Assembly (NCBI GenBank): GCA_040616305.1
Contig: CP159918.1
Coordinates: forward strand, 1,674,001-1,738,000
DNA length: 64,000 bases
From: UBA1876 sp003446665
GTDB lineage: Bacteria > Synergistota > Synergistia > Synergistales > Thermovirgaceae
Direction of reading: 5' to 3'
Part shown: piece after piece, positions 35,547 to 43,932 of the stretch
Position numbering within the stretch: the first letter of the stretch is position 1
Layout: the number at the start of each line of letters is the position of its first letter
The notes under the pieces: model-generated
Databases searched by the model: none
The model's input: only the letters and a program-made list of their open reading frames with translations
What the model was told of the DNA's origin: nothing
Translations under genes and position numbers: made by a program

Positions 35547-36701
35547 TCAGTTGCTTTCGTTACAGGTGTCAAGATCGATTCTCGTGAAGGCCAGGTTTTC
35601 AAAGAAACCATTCAGTTCCTCGAAAACCCTTCCCCCCACAAGAAACTCGTAGATCTCGTCAGCTTTTCCGACAGCGTCCACATCTTCAAACCGCTCTGGG
35701 TACAGGACTTTCCCCACGAAATAGGCATTGGCGAGAACGGAGCCGTAATTCGTCGTGTACCAGTTGAAGGGAAGGACACCGTATACCTTCCCTTCCCGCA
35801 CCGCCGAAAGGACCTGATAGTATGTTTCGTTCTTCAACTGGTCCAGTGCTCCCGCTTCTTTTCCCGCCTGCAGGGTGGAAAGGTCGACAAAAATATATTC
35901 GGGGTCCCATTCCAGGATCTTCTCCCGCGAGACGGTGACCTGCTGGAGGCGATTCTCTCCCTTTTTCCCATCCAGCACCACATGTCTCGCATTGGTGAAA
36001 ACGAAAGGGGGGTATGACGGTTCCGTCGAGGGAAAACCGTGAGGTCCCTTGTGGGCGATCCCTCCGACGTAACAGGTCGGACGCTTTTCAACGGGAACAG
36101 TCGCTGTCCGCTGGCGAAGGTCTTCTATGGTCCTGTCAAAAAATCCGATGACCTCCCGCGCCCTATCGCTCCTTCCAGCGACCCGGCCCATAAGCGAGAT
36201 TGCCTCGTACATTTCTTTTCTTCTGTAAGTGAGATTGCCATAGTTCAAAACAACGACAGGTATCCCGGTTTTCGCCTGGAGCTCTTCAGGATCGTATCCC
36301 ATTTCCCCGTACGTCTTGAAAATAACGTCGGGCCGTGGCTCGAGATTAACGATAAGCTCAGGATTGTCATGCCCCCTGAATTCACCGAAAAGGGGTTTAT
36401 TCTGAAGTTTCGGATGGGCAAGGAAGTAAGGTCTTGCGTCAAATTGTGAGCGGGATTTTTCCATATCGTCTACACCAACGACAAGGTCAACGCCCTGCAG
36501 GTACACCAGATACCTCAAACAGCCGGGCCCCGAACAGATGACGTGGTTCACTTCCGCCGGGACGGAGACCTGGCGTCCCCATGCGTCGATGATATTGACC
36601 ACTGTACTTTCCGCTCGGGTGCTGCCTGTAAAAACCAGTAAACTGAAGACTGCCGCGACAAAAAAAGCTGGAACAGACCGAAAAGATCTGCCACTGGACA
36701 A
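35547..36701 (-). CDS. Metal-chelate ABC transporter substrate-binding protein
   Basis: This is a 384-residue secreted or lipoprotein-like binding protein of the FepB/BtuF type. The signal peptide reads RSFRSVPAFFVAAVFSLLVFTGSTRA. The fold has two lobes joined by a long helix, with VICSGPGCLRYLVYLQGVDLVVGVDD at the start of lobe 1 and NLEPRPDVIFKTYG and YVGGIAHKGPHGFPSTEP marking a branch often seen in anaerobes and methanogens. The start is a TTG at 36701 behind GGGAGGGG; the frame is open to 36815 but without homology. The ligand is unknown. Nickel or iron chelates would suit the lar genes nearby, but this is only proximity. Confidence 0.82.
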   Translation of the reverse strand: MSSGRSFRSVPAFFVAAVFSLLVFTGSTRAESTVVNIIDAWGRQVSVPAEVNHVICSGPGCLRYLVYLQGVDLVVGVDDMEKSRSQFDARPYFLAHPKLQNKPLFGEFRGHDNPELIVNLEPRPDVIFKTYGEMGYDPEELQAKTGIPVVVLNYGNLTYRRKEMYEAISLMGRVAGRSDRAREVIGFFDRTIEDLRQRTATVPVEKRPTCYVGGIAHKGPHGFPSTEPSYPPFVFTNARHVVLDGKKGENRLQQVTVSREKILEWDPEYIFVDLSTLQAGKEAGALDQLKNETYYQVLSAVREGKVYGVLPFNWYTTNYGSVLANAYFVGKVLYPERFEDVDAVGKADEIYEFLVGGRVFEELNGFFENLAFTRIDLDTCNESN

Positions 36702-36723
36702 GGGAACCCCTCCCGACTCAAAC

Positions 36724-36751
36724 GTGTTACCAATAAAATAAACCGTAACAC
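36724..36751. promoter_or_regulatory. Candidate operator: GTGTTAC inverted repeat
   Basis: A perfect inverted repeat GTGTTAC-N14-GTAACAC lies 23 bases upstream of the TTG start of the metal-chelate transporter, in the divergent region with queD. The A/T-rich spacer could overlap its -10 element. No regulator gene is adjacent, so the protein that would bind is unknown. Confidence 0.4.
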
Positions 36752-36880
36752 TGTTTTCGGCAAGCACATTTCCGCCTTTTGTCCGATCGGTAGGGCCGAT
36801 GCCTCGTCCAGTCAAGGTTATAATGCACCTGGAAACTTATATCACCTGCACATCCTACACAAAGACAAGGAGGGACAAGC

Positions 36881-37261
36881 ATGCTCTTGTACAAGGAATT
36901 CACCTTCGACGCCGCCCACAGGCTCGAACAGTACCACGGAAAATGCGAAACGCTTCATGGGCATACCTACAGGCTCCGGGTAACCGTTAAAGGGAAACCT
37001 GACGAGGAAGGAATGGTCATGGACTTCCTGGAGCTTAAAAAACTCGTTAACGAAAACATCCTGTCGCAACTGGACCACGCCTACCTTAACGACGTCATCC
37101 CACAGCCGACAGCCGAACGCATCGCGCTTTGGATATGGAAGGAACTGGACAAAAGGCTTTTGCGTCCCAATTGCTCTCTCTACGCGGTCCAGGTTTGGGA
37201 AACGGCCACTTCTTCCGTGATCATTCAACGAGAAGATCTGGACCTTCTTTCAAATATATGA
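36881..37261 (+). CDS. queD: 6-carboxytetrahydropterin synthase
   Basis: This 126-residue enzyme converts dihydroneopterin triphosphate to 6-carboxytetrahydropterin, the second step of queuosine/preQ0 synthesis. The zinc ligands are His13 (FDAAH), His26 and His28 (HGH), and the catalytic Cys22 is in KCETLHGH. The Cys marks the QueD rather than the PTPS-III (Glu) type. Late residues WETATSSV also fit. The start at 36881 follows AAGGAGG. It converges on the GTP cyclohydrolase gene, which makes its substrate, with 15 bases between. Confidence 0.93.
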   Translation: MLLYKEFTFDAAHRLEQYHGKCETLHGHTYRLRVTVKGKPDEEGMVMDFLELKKLVNENILSQLDHAYLNDVIPQPTAERIALWIWKELDKRLLRPNCSLYAVQVWETATSSVIIQREDLDLLSNI

Positions 37262-37276
37262 AACCTAAAATCTTTG

Positions 37277-38755
37277 CTATACTCCCGATTCGAGCCATTC
37301 CTCCAGCGAGGGCTGGCGCCCTTGAGGTCTCCCGCCTGTGAGCTCCAGGCGGATAGCCCCCAATGTCCCCGACCGTTCGGCAAAGGCGTTGTGCTGGTGA
37401 ATGCTTTCGAGGTTTTCCTGTCTTGCCAATACGAACGTGTTATCCGGTAGATCAGGATACATGTCTACCAGGTTACCGAGGATTTCCCGGACAACATCCT
37501 CGGCGAACTTGGGGTTTCTGTGAGCCTTGTTCACGACATAAAACTCGTCCGGCCGTTTAAGCAGTTCATAGGTCTCTGAACTCATTGAGGCCTCGAGCAG
37601 GTGGACCAGCTGTTCCGCCGACACGGACCGGTCTGTCCCTAGAAGCAGGGTCCCCTTTCCCCGCTGGTTGTGGGAAGCGATGGGCAAAAGATCAACGATT
37701 CTGGCAGCTTCCTTTGCATCGTACCCCTCTTCCGCCAGGAGCTTCATGGAATGACTTTTCACCATCTCCTGTGCGCAGGGACAGACGGTCATTCCCTCGA
37801 CTTCCACGCCTGTCACGGTCCTTACTACGTCTGCATTACACGCCGAGATGCCGATGAAAGTATAAAGTTCCTCGACTCTTTTCCTGGAAAGGGGCGTAAA
37901 CTTTCTCAAGGGGAATTTCGCCCTCACGTTTACACGGGATCGCGTAACACGCTGGCTCTGGACTATCCGTTTCGCAAGACGTTCAGCAATGGCTTCTATG
38001 CTGCTTGACGCCTCAAGGGTTATTTCCTCCACAAGTCTTTCTATTTCGTCATTGAACCGAGACATGTGTACTCCCGCACGCCGTCGATCCAGCCAGGCGA
38101 AAAGGTCCATCTGGGCGTAAAACAATGATCTGTGTCCGTTTCTGACAAGACGTATTATCCTCTCCAGGTTGGTCACGCCGACACGGCTCAAATCCAGCGA
38201 AACCCTTGGTTTACCTTGTTGGACATCGCGCTCTATAGGAAAGCCGGGATCGTCATGCCGGATTTTCCTGATCTTGCCTTTATCAACGGTTGTGGCCAGA
38301 TCCATTACAGACCTGCCAGAAAAACCCGGCGGAACGGATCGGCCTGTGATCTCTTCAAGGGGAATCCATAAAGGGGACCCTGCTTCAAGTTTTATGCTCT
38401 TTTTAAAAGCGCCTGAAATATCTCCGTCCGGGTTTTCGTGAAACAAAATGTTTACCTGAACAGGCCCGAAATTACCTCTTGACGCACTTTCTATGCGCAT
38501 GCGTTCTTCTACGGAATTGATGAATTTCTCAAAATCGCCCGCCGGCAGATCACTTTGAAGACAACAAACAAGGAGCAGGGCACCGCTTTCCCCTTCGCTG
38601 GTATCAACCGTAATCTCGTAAAAAGAAGACACTGCTGCAAGCAGCGCCCTCACCTGCAGGTACTGAAGGGCCAAGAGGAGGCCGTCTCTCCCTCCCGTCG
38701 GGCTCGTCTTCAAAAGGACAAATAAGGAGTTTTGGTGTCGATTGTCGCTGGCCAT
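37277..38755 (-). CDS. folE2: GTP cyclohydrolase FolE2/MptA type with N-terminal extension
   Basis: This is a 492-residue protein. The C-terminal ~320 residues are a type IB GTP cyclohydrolase: SLDLSRVGVTNLERI, GVHMSRFNDEIE, RVNVRAKFPL, and the metal Cys in GMTVCPCAQEM (Cys325 or 327), with PDEFYVVNKAHRNPKFAEDV near the end. Type IB enzymes use mononuclear metals and supply folate, queuosine or methanopterin routes. Usual length is 260-310. The first ~150 residues form an extra domain of alternating strands and helices (YEITVDTSEGESGALLLVCC, VQVNILFHENPDGD) that I do not recognise. It is preceded by an MtdA-like gene on the same strand and faces queD. Confidence 0.88.
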   Translation of the reverse strand: MASDNRHQNSLFVLLKTSPTGGRDGLLLALQYLQVRALLAAVSSFYEITVDTSEGESGALLLVCCLQSDLPAGDFEKFINSVEERMRIESASRGNFGPVQVNILFHENPDGDISGAFKKSIKLEAGSPLWIPLEEITGRSVPPGFSGRSVMDLATTVDKGKIRKIRHDDPGFPIERDVQQGKPRVSLDLSRVGVTNLERIIRLVRNGHRSLFYAQMDLFAWLDRRRAGVHMSRFNDEIERLVEEITLEASSSIEAIAERLAKRIVQSQRVTRSRVNVRAKFPLRKFTPLSRKRVEELYTFIGISACNADVVRTVTGVEVEGMTVCPCAQEMVKSHSMKLLAEEGYDAKEAARIVDLLPIASHNQRGKGTLLLGTDRSVSAEQLVHLLEASMSSETYELLKRPDEFYVVNKAHRNPKFAEDVVREILGNLVDMYPDLPDNTFVLARQENLESIHQHNAFAERSGTLGAIRLELTGGRPQGRQPSLEEWLESGV

Positions 38756-38833
38756 TTAAGTGCCTCCCGGGCAAACCTTCGTTATCGAATCTATATCTTT
38801 TTTAAAGGCCTTGCTTCTGCCAGGTAAAACTTA

Positions 38834-39691
38834 TTACTGCATCTTCTTTACAATTTTGTAGATCTCCCTGGCATCAAGGACCAAATCGTTCGTTTCGAAC
38901 AAGCGGCCAACACAGGTTCTTTGAGCCTTGAGCTTGAGCCTTCCTATCCCAAGCGGGCCGAAGATAATTTGGCCGCCTACGTTTTCACCATCCCATCGGG
39001 CTCCAATGTTTTCAATCCCGTATGGCGGTACGGCATTCAAATCGGCCAGCACCTCAAGAGTTTCATGGCCTTTCCAGATTGCTTCGGGAAGCAGCATGGT
39101 CCCCGCCGCTCCAGTGCAGAGCACAACCGAGGCTCCTTCAAGGATTTTTCGCGTGGAATTCTCGTCATGGACTTCGCCTGCTTCCGCTTTTACGCCAAAA
39201 CGCGTTTCCAGGTACCCACAGGCTTTCTTTGCTTTTTCCAGCCTTCTCGAAGTTACCGTTACCGATGCGCCCTCATCTGACAAAAACAACGCGGCTCGAA
39301 GTCCGACCGGGCCTGTACCGGCGAGGACTACGGCTTTTTTCCCCTTGAGGTCAATTGCACTAGACAATTTCGCCACCGCGGCCGCCGCCGTCGTGTTGCA
39401 CCCGTTTGAATCGTGCATTACGGAATTTCTGCTTTTACCGAAGAAGTTAGATTTGACGGTATCTAGAAGGATCTCCCCTTTTGTCACATCGGACCCGCCG
39501 ATAAAAACGGCGCTGTTTTTAATGCCCTCGCCCCCCCTCGTAAACATGACGCCGTGAAGCAGGGGAATGGCGTTTTCCGGAGTGATGGAACCGTACTGTA
39601 AAACTACGTCCGCGCCACCGTCGTAGGCTGTTACGGCGTCAAAAACGCTGGGATGGACATCCGTATCAAGTTGGAGAAGTATTTTTTTCAT
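38834..39691 (-). CDS. MtdA-like methylene-tetrahydropterin dehydrogenase
   Basis: This 285-residue NAD(P)-dependent enzyme is similar to MtdA/MtdB, which oxidise methylene-tetrahydromethanopterin or methylene-tetrahydrofolate in methylotrophs. Signature parts are FIGGSDVTKGEILLDTVKSNFF, the SVMHDSNGCNTTAAAAV pterin-side segment, and the NADP fold AVVLAGTGPVGLRAALFLSDEGASVTVTSRR, where Arg residues after the second strand favour NADP. No other methylotrophy genes are in the window. The neighbours are a GTP cyclohydrolase and LarC/LarB genes on the same strand with 77-78-base gaps, so it may belong to a C1 or pterin operon. Confidence 0.85.
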   Translation of the reverse strand: MKKILLQLDTDVHPSVFDAVTAYDGGADVVLQYGSITPENAIPLLHGVMFTRGGEGIKNSAVFIGGSDVTKGEILLDTVKSNFFGKSRNSVMHDSNGCNTTAAAAVAKLSSAIDLKGKKAVVLAGTGPVGLRAALFLSDEGASVTVTSRRLEKAKKACGYLETRFGVKAEAGEVHDENSTRKILEGASVVLCTGAAGTMLLPEAIWKGHETLEVLADLNAVPPYGIENIGARWDGENVGGQIIFGPLGIGRLKLKAQRTCVGRLFETNDLVLDAREIYKIVKKMQ

Positions 39692-39768
39692 AACTGTTCC
39701 TCCTCTTCATTCGCAAGTTGTTTACCATTGCTCCCAAGAGAAAACCCGGATAGCGGCATTTTGGGAAG

Positions 39769-40485
39769 TTATTTCCCCCTTAAAAGGACGGCCTGCAAAA
39801 GATTAGGCAGGTCGGAATCACGGTCACCCAGGCCATATCCCACACGTTCGATTATACCTGAAGGCATTTCTTCAAATTCCACGTGAAAGGCTCTCAACAG
39901 GGTGATACCCGTGGGTGTTGCACGCTCGAAGGGTTCGCCTTTAACAAAGACTGGTACACCTTCAAGCAGTTTAAGCGTAGCTGGAGCGGGAACCGGCAAT
40001 TCTCCGTGAGCGCACCGTAGAATTCCCGATCCAACGTTGACGGCTGAAGAAACGACCCTGTCGGGATTTATAGCCTCTATTAGAGCGCAGGTACCTACTA
40101 TGTCTATTATCGAATCTACGGCACCTACTTCATGGAAATGCACTTCTTCAGGCTCTTTACCGTGGACTGCGGCTTCTGCGGTCGCGAGCAGCCGGAAGGC
40201 TTCGAGCGATTTTTCCCTGACGAATGGACTCAAGGCGCTACTTTCAATTATTTTTTCTATTTCTCCGAGCCCCCTGTGGCTGTGACCTTCATGGGCTCTC
40301 ACTTTTACGTCCAGCCCGGAGATTCCCTTTTTAGAGGACCTTCGCACCATCACCTCGAAATTTCCCAGCGCCAGGCCTTTTATGAAAGGATTCAAATCCT
40401 CTTCCCGCAGAAGATCGAGCAAGGCACCGAGCAACATGTCCCCGCTGATGCCGGAAAAACAATTCAGGTACAGGATCCGTTTCAT
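39769..40485 (-). CDS. larC: LarC N-terminal-type nickel insertion protein
   Basis: This 238-residue protein corresponds to the N-terminal (LarC1) half of the nickel-inserting cyclometallase. MKRILYLNCFSGISGDM at the start, the His motif VHFHEVGAVDS (His116, His118), AHEGHSHR, HGELPVPAPATLKLL and ATPTGITLLR are all present. It ends before the LarC2 domain. In known systems LarC uses CTP and both halves to insert nickel into the pincer nucleotide. A separate LarC-like gene at 42284 carries a LarC2 part. The gene overlaps larB by four bases (ATGA). Confidence 0.9.
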   Translation of the reverse strand: MKRILYLNCFSGISGDMLLGALLDLLREEDLNPFIKGLALGNFEVMVRRSSKKGISGLDVKVRAHEGHSHRGLGEIEKIIESSALSPFVREKSLEAFRLLATAEAAVHGKEPEEVHFHEVGAVDSIIDIVGTCALIEAINPDRVVSSAVNVGSGILRCAHGELPVPAPATLKLLEGVPVFVKGEPFERATPTGITLLRAFHVEFEEMPSGIIERVGYGLGDRDSDLPNLLQAVLLRGK

Positions 40486-41276
40486 GGTTTCCCCTTTTCT
40501 TCAGGACCTTCGGTTTTTTTCCGTCCAGTCATCACAGCGGCGGCATAACCAGCGCCGATACCATTGTCCACATTTACCACGGTAACCCCCAGAGCACACG
40601 AGTTGAGCATCGTCAAAAGAGGGCCAAAACCGGCAAGGGCTGCACCATATCCTACGCTGGTCGGCAATCCTATGACCGGGCAATCGGTCATACCGGCCAC
40701 CACCCCCGGCAAGGCCCCGTCCATGCCGGCCACCGCGATTATGGCTTCGGCTTTGCGAAGTTCGTCGAAACTTGCCAAAAGACGGTGAAGCCCTGCTATA
40801 CCTACATCGAACAACCTTTTTACGATACACCCCATTGTCTCTGCCGTCACCGCCGCTTCTTCCGCAACAGGGACGTCGCTGCTTCCTCCGGTTACTACGA
40901 GAACCTTTCCGCGCCTGAGGGAATCCCTGTCCCGCCATAGCCTGCCAAGCCTCGGGGTCTCGAGATATTCAAGATCGGGAAGAATCTTTGCCGCTCTGGT
41001 GAATTGTTTTTCCGTCATCCTGGAAAACAAGGCGTTTCCCTTCATTTCTGAAAGCATACAGGCAATGGCATCCAGCTGTTCATCTCTTTTCCCTGGGCAA
41101 TATACAATTTCCGGGAAACCTCTTCTGAGTGCCCTGTGGGTATCGAACTTGACTTCACCAAGATCCCTGAAGGGCAGGCTTTTCATTGAATCCACAAAAC
41201 TTTCAACGGAGATCTCTCGGTTCACGAGTTTTTCTACAAGAAGCCGTAGTTCCCGTTCGTCCACCCTGATAGTCAC
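40482..41276 (-). CDS. larB: LarB, nickel-pincer cofactor carboxylase/hydrolase
   Basis: This 264-residue enzyme carboxylates and hydrolyses nicotinic acid adenine dinucleotide as the first step of nickel-pincer nucleotide synthesis. The C-terminal half resembles PurE (VTGGSSDVPVAEEAAVTAETMGC, then GMDGALPGVVAGMTDCPVIGLPTSVGYG and NVDNGIGAGYAAAVM). The N-terminal half shows FDTHRALRRGFPEIVYCPGK. The gene leads the leftward set larB-larC1-mtdA-like-folE2 and is divergent from larE, so the intergenic 200 bases probably hold both promoters. Confidence 0.93.
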   Translation of the reverse strand: MTIRVDERELRLLVEKLVNREISVESFVDSMKSLPFRDLGEVKFDTHRALRRGFPEIVYCPGKRDEQLDAIACMLSEMKGNALFSRMTEKQFTRAAKILPDLEYLETPRLGRLWRDRDSLRRGKVLVVTGGSSDVPVAEEAAVTAETMGCIVKRLFDVGIAGLHRLLASFDELRKAEAIIAVAGMDGALPGVVAGMTDCPVIGLPTSVGYGAALAGFGPLLTMLNSCALGVTVVNVDNGIGAGYAAAVMTGRKKTEGPEEKGKP

Positions 41277-41478
41277 CCCTTTTTAGGTACAGTTCTTCAA
41301 AATCACAAACTATAATTTTTCGCATTGCGCCTGTGCTGGATGAGAGTCTAACATACAGGAAGCTGTTTTTTCAGGTAAAGCCGCACCCGAAAAATCAGAA
41401 TATCATTCCCGCCTGAAGGTCCTATTGTGTTATTGTTTCCCTTGAAAACACTTTTACCCGGAAAGGAAAGATATTCTG

Positions 41479-42297
41479 GTGATCGAAAAAGCAAATGCCG
41501 TGAGAAGTTTTTTTAATAAAAATAGAAATTCTGTACTTCTGCTCTCCGGGGGCGTAGACAGCTCCGTTTTGGCGCTTCTTGCCGCACAGGGGTCAGACGG
41601 TTCGGTACGCACCTTAACCTTCAGGACACTCCTGGTAAACGAGGAGGAAATAGAGGCGGCTGAAAAGCTTTCGGCACACCTCGGATTACGACACACTGTC
41701 ATGGATGTGGACATATCGGACTGCGGCGAGGTTAAAGACAACGGTCCCGACCGTTGCTATTGGTGCAGAAAAACCCTCCAGAGGCACGCGCTTTCCTGGG
41801 CGCGTAAAAACGGTTGTTCCATCGTAGCCGATGGAGTGCAGGCAGACGAGACCTCGGAAAGGCGCCCGGGGCTGCGTGCGGCAGACGAAGACGGCATCAG
41901 GCACCCTCTGGCGGAAGCGGGCCTTTCGAAGGATGAAATCCGGACAATAGCCCGGGAGGCACAGCTTCCCTGTGCGGAAAAACCGCCGGCTCCATGCATG
42001 GCTACACGATTTCCCACAGGCATTCCACTACAATTCAAATGGATAGGTCGGCTCCAGGAGGCGGAAACTATATTGGCTTCCATGGGTTTCTCCAATTTCC
42101 GGGTCCGCTTTTTTCCTCCCGGCATGGCTATGCTTGAAATAGACCCTTCGCAAATGGGAAAAGCATGGGAAAGGCGTGAGGAGCTTGTCAGGCTCGTCAG
42201 CAAAGTGGGCTTTCCGGTCGTCTCTCTGGACCTTGAAGGCCTGAAAAGAGGCAAAATGGACCGTTTTCTGGAGGTGAACTCAAGTGATCCTGATTGA
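41479..42297 (+). CDS. larE: LarE, sulfur transferase for nickel-pincer cofactor
   Basis: This is a 272-residue PP-loop ATPase that adds sulfur to the pyridinium carboxylates. The PP loop SGGVDSS is at 23-29. The sacrificial cysteine matches Cys173 (PAPCMATRFP), equivalent to Cys176 of the Lactobacillus enzyme, so this is the single-Cys, self-sacrificing type unless Cys93 and Cys96 (DRCYWCRK) hold a cluster. The start is a GTG at 41479 after AAGGAAAG. The next gene's GTG lies 14 bases inside its 3' end. No LarA racemase is present, so the cofactor must serve an enzyme elsewhere. Confidence 0.92.
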   Translation: MIEKANAVRSFFNKNRNSVLLLSGGVDSSVLALLAAQGSDGSVRTLTFRTLLVNEEEIEAAEKLSAHLGLRHTVMDVDISDCGEVKDNGPDRCYWCRKTLQRHALSWARKNGCSIVADGVQADETSERRPGLRAADEDGIRHPLAEAGLSKDEIRTIAREAQLPCAEKPPAPCMATRFPTGIPLQFKWIGRLQEAETILASMGFSNFRVRFFPPGMAMLEIDPSQMGKAWERREELVRLVSKVGFPVVSLDLEGLKRGKMDRFLEVNSSDPD

Positions 42298-43402
42298 TCC
42301 CCAGTGCGGTATTTCCTCCCTGGCTTTGGCCGGGCTTCTGGAAGCACTTTCAGAAAAAAGAGAAAGAACCGAAGCAGATGAGATGTCCCTTCCGTCTGGA
42401 GGCAGGGTTCGCTTTGTCTACGAAAGATTTCAGGGAGGCTTGTTCGACACCTCCATAGAGGTCCGGGCTGAAAAGGATCCTTTTACTCCGGAATTTATCG
42501 ACAGGGAAGAGATAGAAGGCATTCTTGCAAGCTTTGGGGACCTTTCACAGGAATGGATAAACAGGGTGAGGGAACTGATCCTGGAATTTATGGACTACCG
42601 TCTTGCCGCGGGGAAAAAACCTGAAGCAGCTCCCGAAACGGTCCTCGCTACCATGGCTTTATTCTCGAAAGCCGAAAAACTGAAACAGAAAATTCTTTCC
42701 CTTCCCATCGGCACCGGAACAGGGACGAAATATTCCGATGCCGGAGCAGAGCCGCTTCCCACCCATGAGACACTCGCCATGGCAAGAAAATACGAAATAC
42801 CCCTGAAGGGGCTCGAAACCGAAACCTCGACCTGCGACGAGGCGGCAATACTTTTTTTGGCTAAAACGGGACACTTTACATACCGTATGCCCTCGGTAAT
42901 ACCTTGCGCCATGGTCCGGGCCACGTCACGTGAAGGGGTAGCCATGCGCGCCGTTAAATTTGCGGAAAAAGAGGCGGAGGACCTATGGTTTCTTGAAGCA
43001 TCCCTGGACGATGCGACCGGCGAGGAAATGGGGCTTGCCATTGAAATACTACAGGAGGCTTCGCTGGAGGCCCATATTGTGCAGGCCCTTGGTAAAAAGG
43101 GGCGCCCACTCTTTTTGCTTCGAGTTCTGGCTAGGGAAGAACAGTTTGCCAAAGTGATGGAACGCTTCTTCAAAGACACGCCCACTATCGGCGTAAGGTA
43201 CTGGCCAGTCGGACGATGCCGCATGGAACGCAACGTTCTTGAGGGGGAACTCGTGGTCGATGGTTACCGCCTTCCGACGCGCATCAAGATTTCCCGCCTG
43301 AAAGACGTTCTTAAGGGCAAGGCCGAAGCTGAGGACATCGCCCGAAACATTTCAACGCGCCAAATGGAGGATCCGGACAACGAGAAAACCTGCAAACCCT
43401 GA
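42284..43402 (+). CDS. LarC-like protein with degenerate N-half and LarC2 domain
   Basis: This is a 372-residue protein. Residues about 230-360 are a LarC2 domain (LEASLDDATGEEMGLAIEIL, then VLAREEQFAKVMERFF). Residues about 1-225 run parallel to LarC1 (LPIGTGTGTKYSDAGAEPLPTHETLAMARKYEIPLKG; STCDEAAILFL), but the His-rich HFHEVGAVDS and SGISGDM motifs are replaced. It therefore seems to be a LarC paralogue whose N-terminal half lost its metal or nucleotide residues and which pairs with the separate LarC1 protein. The start is a GTG at 42284 with GGAGGTG seven bases upstream, inside larE. Confidence 0.8.
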   Translation: MILIDPQCGISSLALAGLLEALSEKRERTEADEMSLPSGGRVRFVYERFQGGLFDTSIEVRAEKDPFTPEFIDREEIEGILASFGDLSQEWINRVRELILEFMDYRLAAGKKPEAAPETVLATMALFSKAEKLKQKILSLPIGTGTGTKYSDAGAEPLPTHETLAMARKYEIPLKGLETETSTCDEAAILFLAKTGHFTYRMPSVIPCAMVRATSREGVAMRAVKFAEKEAEDLWFLEASLDDATGEEMGLAIEILQEASLEAHIVQALGKKGRPLFLLRVLAREEQFAKVMERFFKDTPTIGVRYWPVGRCRMERNVLEGELVVDGYRLPTRIKISRLKDVLKGKAEAEDIARNISTRQMEDPDNEKTCKP

Positions 43403-43538
43403 GGCGTGCACAAACAAGGGGCCTAAATCGGCGGCAGTTCGTACCCCTTTTCCCTTACGGTATGAGGGCTTTGTAACAAAGAGAGAAATATGGTAGTATT
43501 TATTTACAAAAATATGCCTATATTGGAGGTGCATCCTA

Positions 43539-43748
43539 ATGAAACTGAGTGCACGCAATATACTTAAAGGGAAAGTCAAGTCTGTAAAAGCGGGAACGGT
43601 AAATACCGAGGTCGTGGTAGAGCTCAACGGAGGGGAAGAAATCGTTTCCATGATTTCCAAGACTTCGGCAGACAACCTGGAATTGAAACCAGGAAAAGAA
43701 GTTTACGCCGTTATCAAAGCTTCCAACGTCATGATAGCGACAGACTAG
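43539..43748 (+). CDS. Molbindin (single Mop/TOBE domain)
   Basis: This 69-residue molybdate/tungstate-binding protein consists of one Mop domain: MKLSARNILKGKVKSVKAG, then the VNTEVVVELNGG and MISKTSADNLELKPGKEVYAVIKASNVMIA pattern. Such proteins form hexamers that store or buffer oxyanions in the cytoplasm. The ATG follows GGAGGTGCATCCTA, and a strong terminator follows. It lies 136 bases after the LarC-like gene and just left of the Mo hydroxylase region. Confidence 0.92.
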   Translation: MKLSARNILKGKVKSVKAGTVNTEVVVELNGGEEIVSMISKTSADNLELKPGKEVYAVIKASNVMIATD

Positions 43749-43770
43749 CCTTGCAGGATCATTATTTAAT

Positions 43771-43804
43771 AAGGGGGCGCATCCAAAGGCGCCCCCTTAT
43801 TTTT
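43771..43804 (+). terminator. Terminator of molbindin gene
   Basis: A perfect 10-bp stem AAGGGGGCGC with its complement and an 8-base loop is followed by TTATTTTT. Confidence 0.92.
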
Positions 43805-43932
43805 ACCCGCGGCTCAAGTTTTTTCCTGTTTACCAGTTTGGCCTATGCTTTGCCATAGCCGTTTTTTTTGAGTTATACTTTCAATGAACAGTTTGTTTCT
43901 CCGAGCCGGATCGCCTAAAGGCCTTAAAGCCC

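Noticed and set aside
33670..36701. Cobalamin (BtuFCD) assignment of the metal-chelate transporter
   Set aside because: The family fits, but there is no cobalamin riboswitch before the operon and no cobalamin genes nearby; ligand left open.
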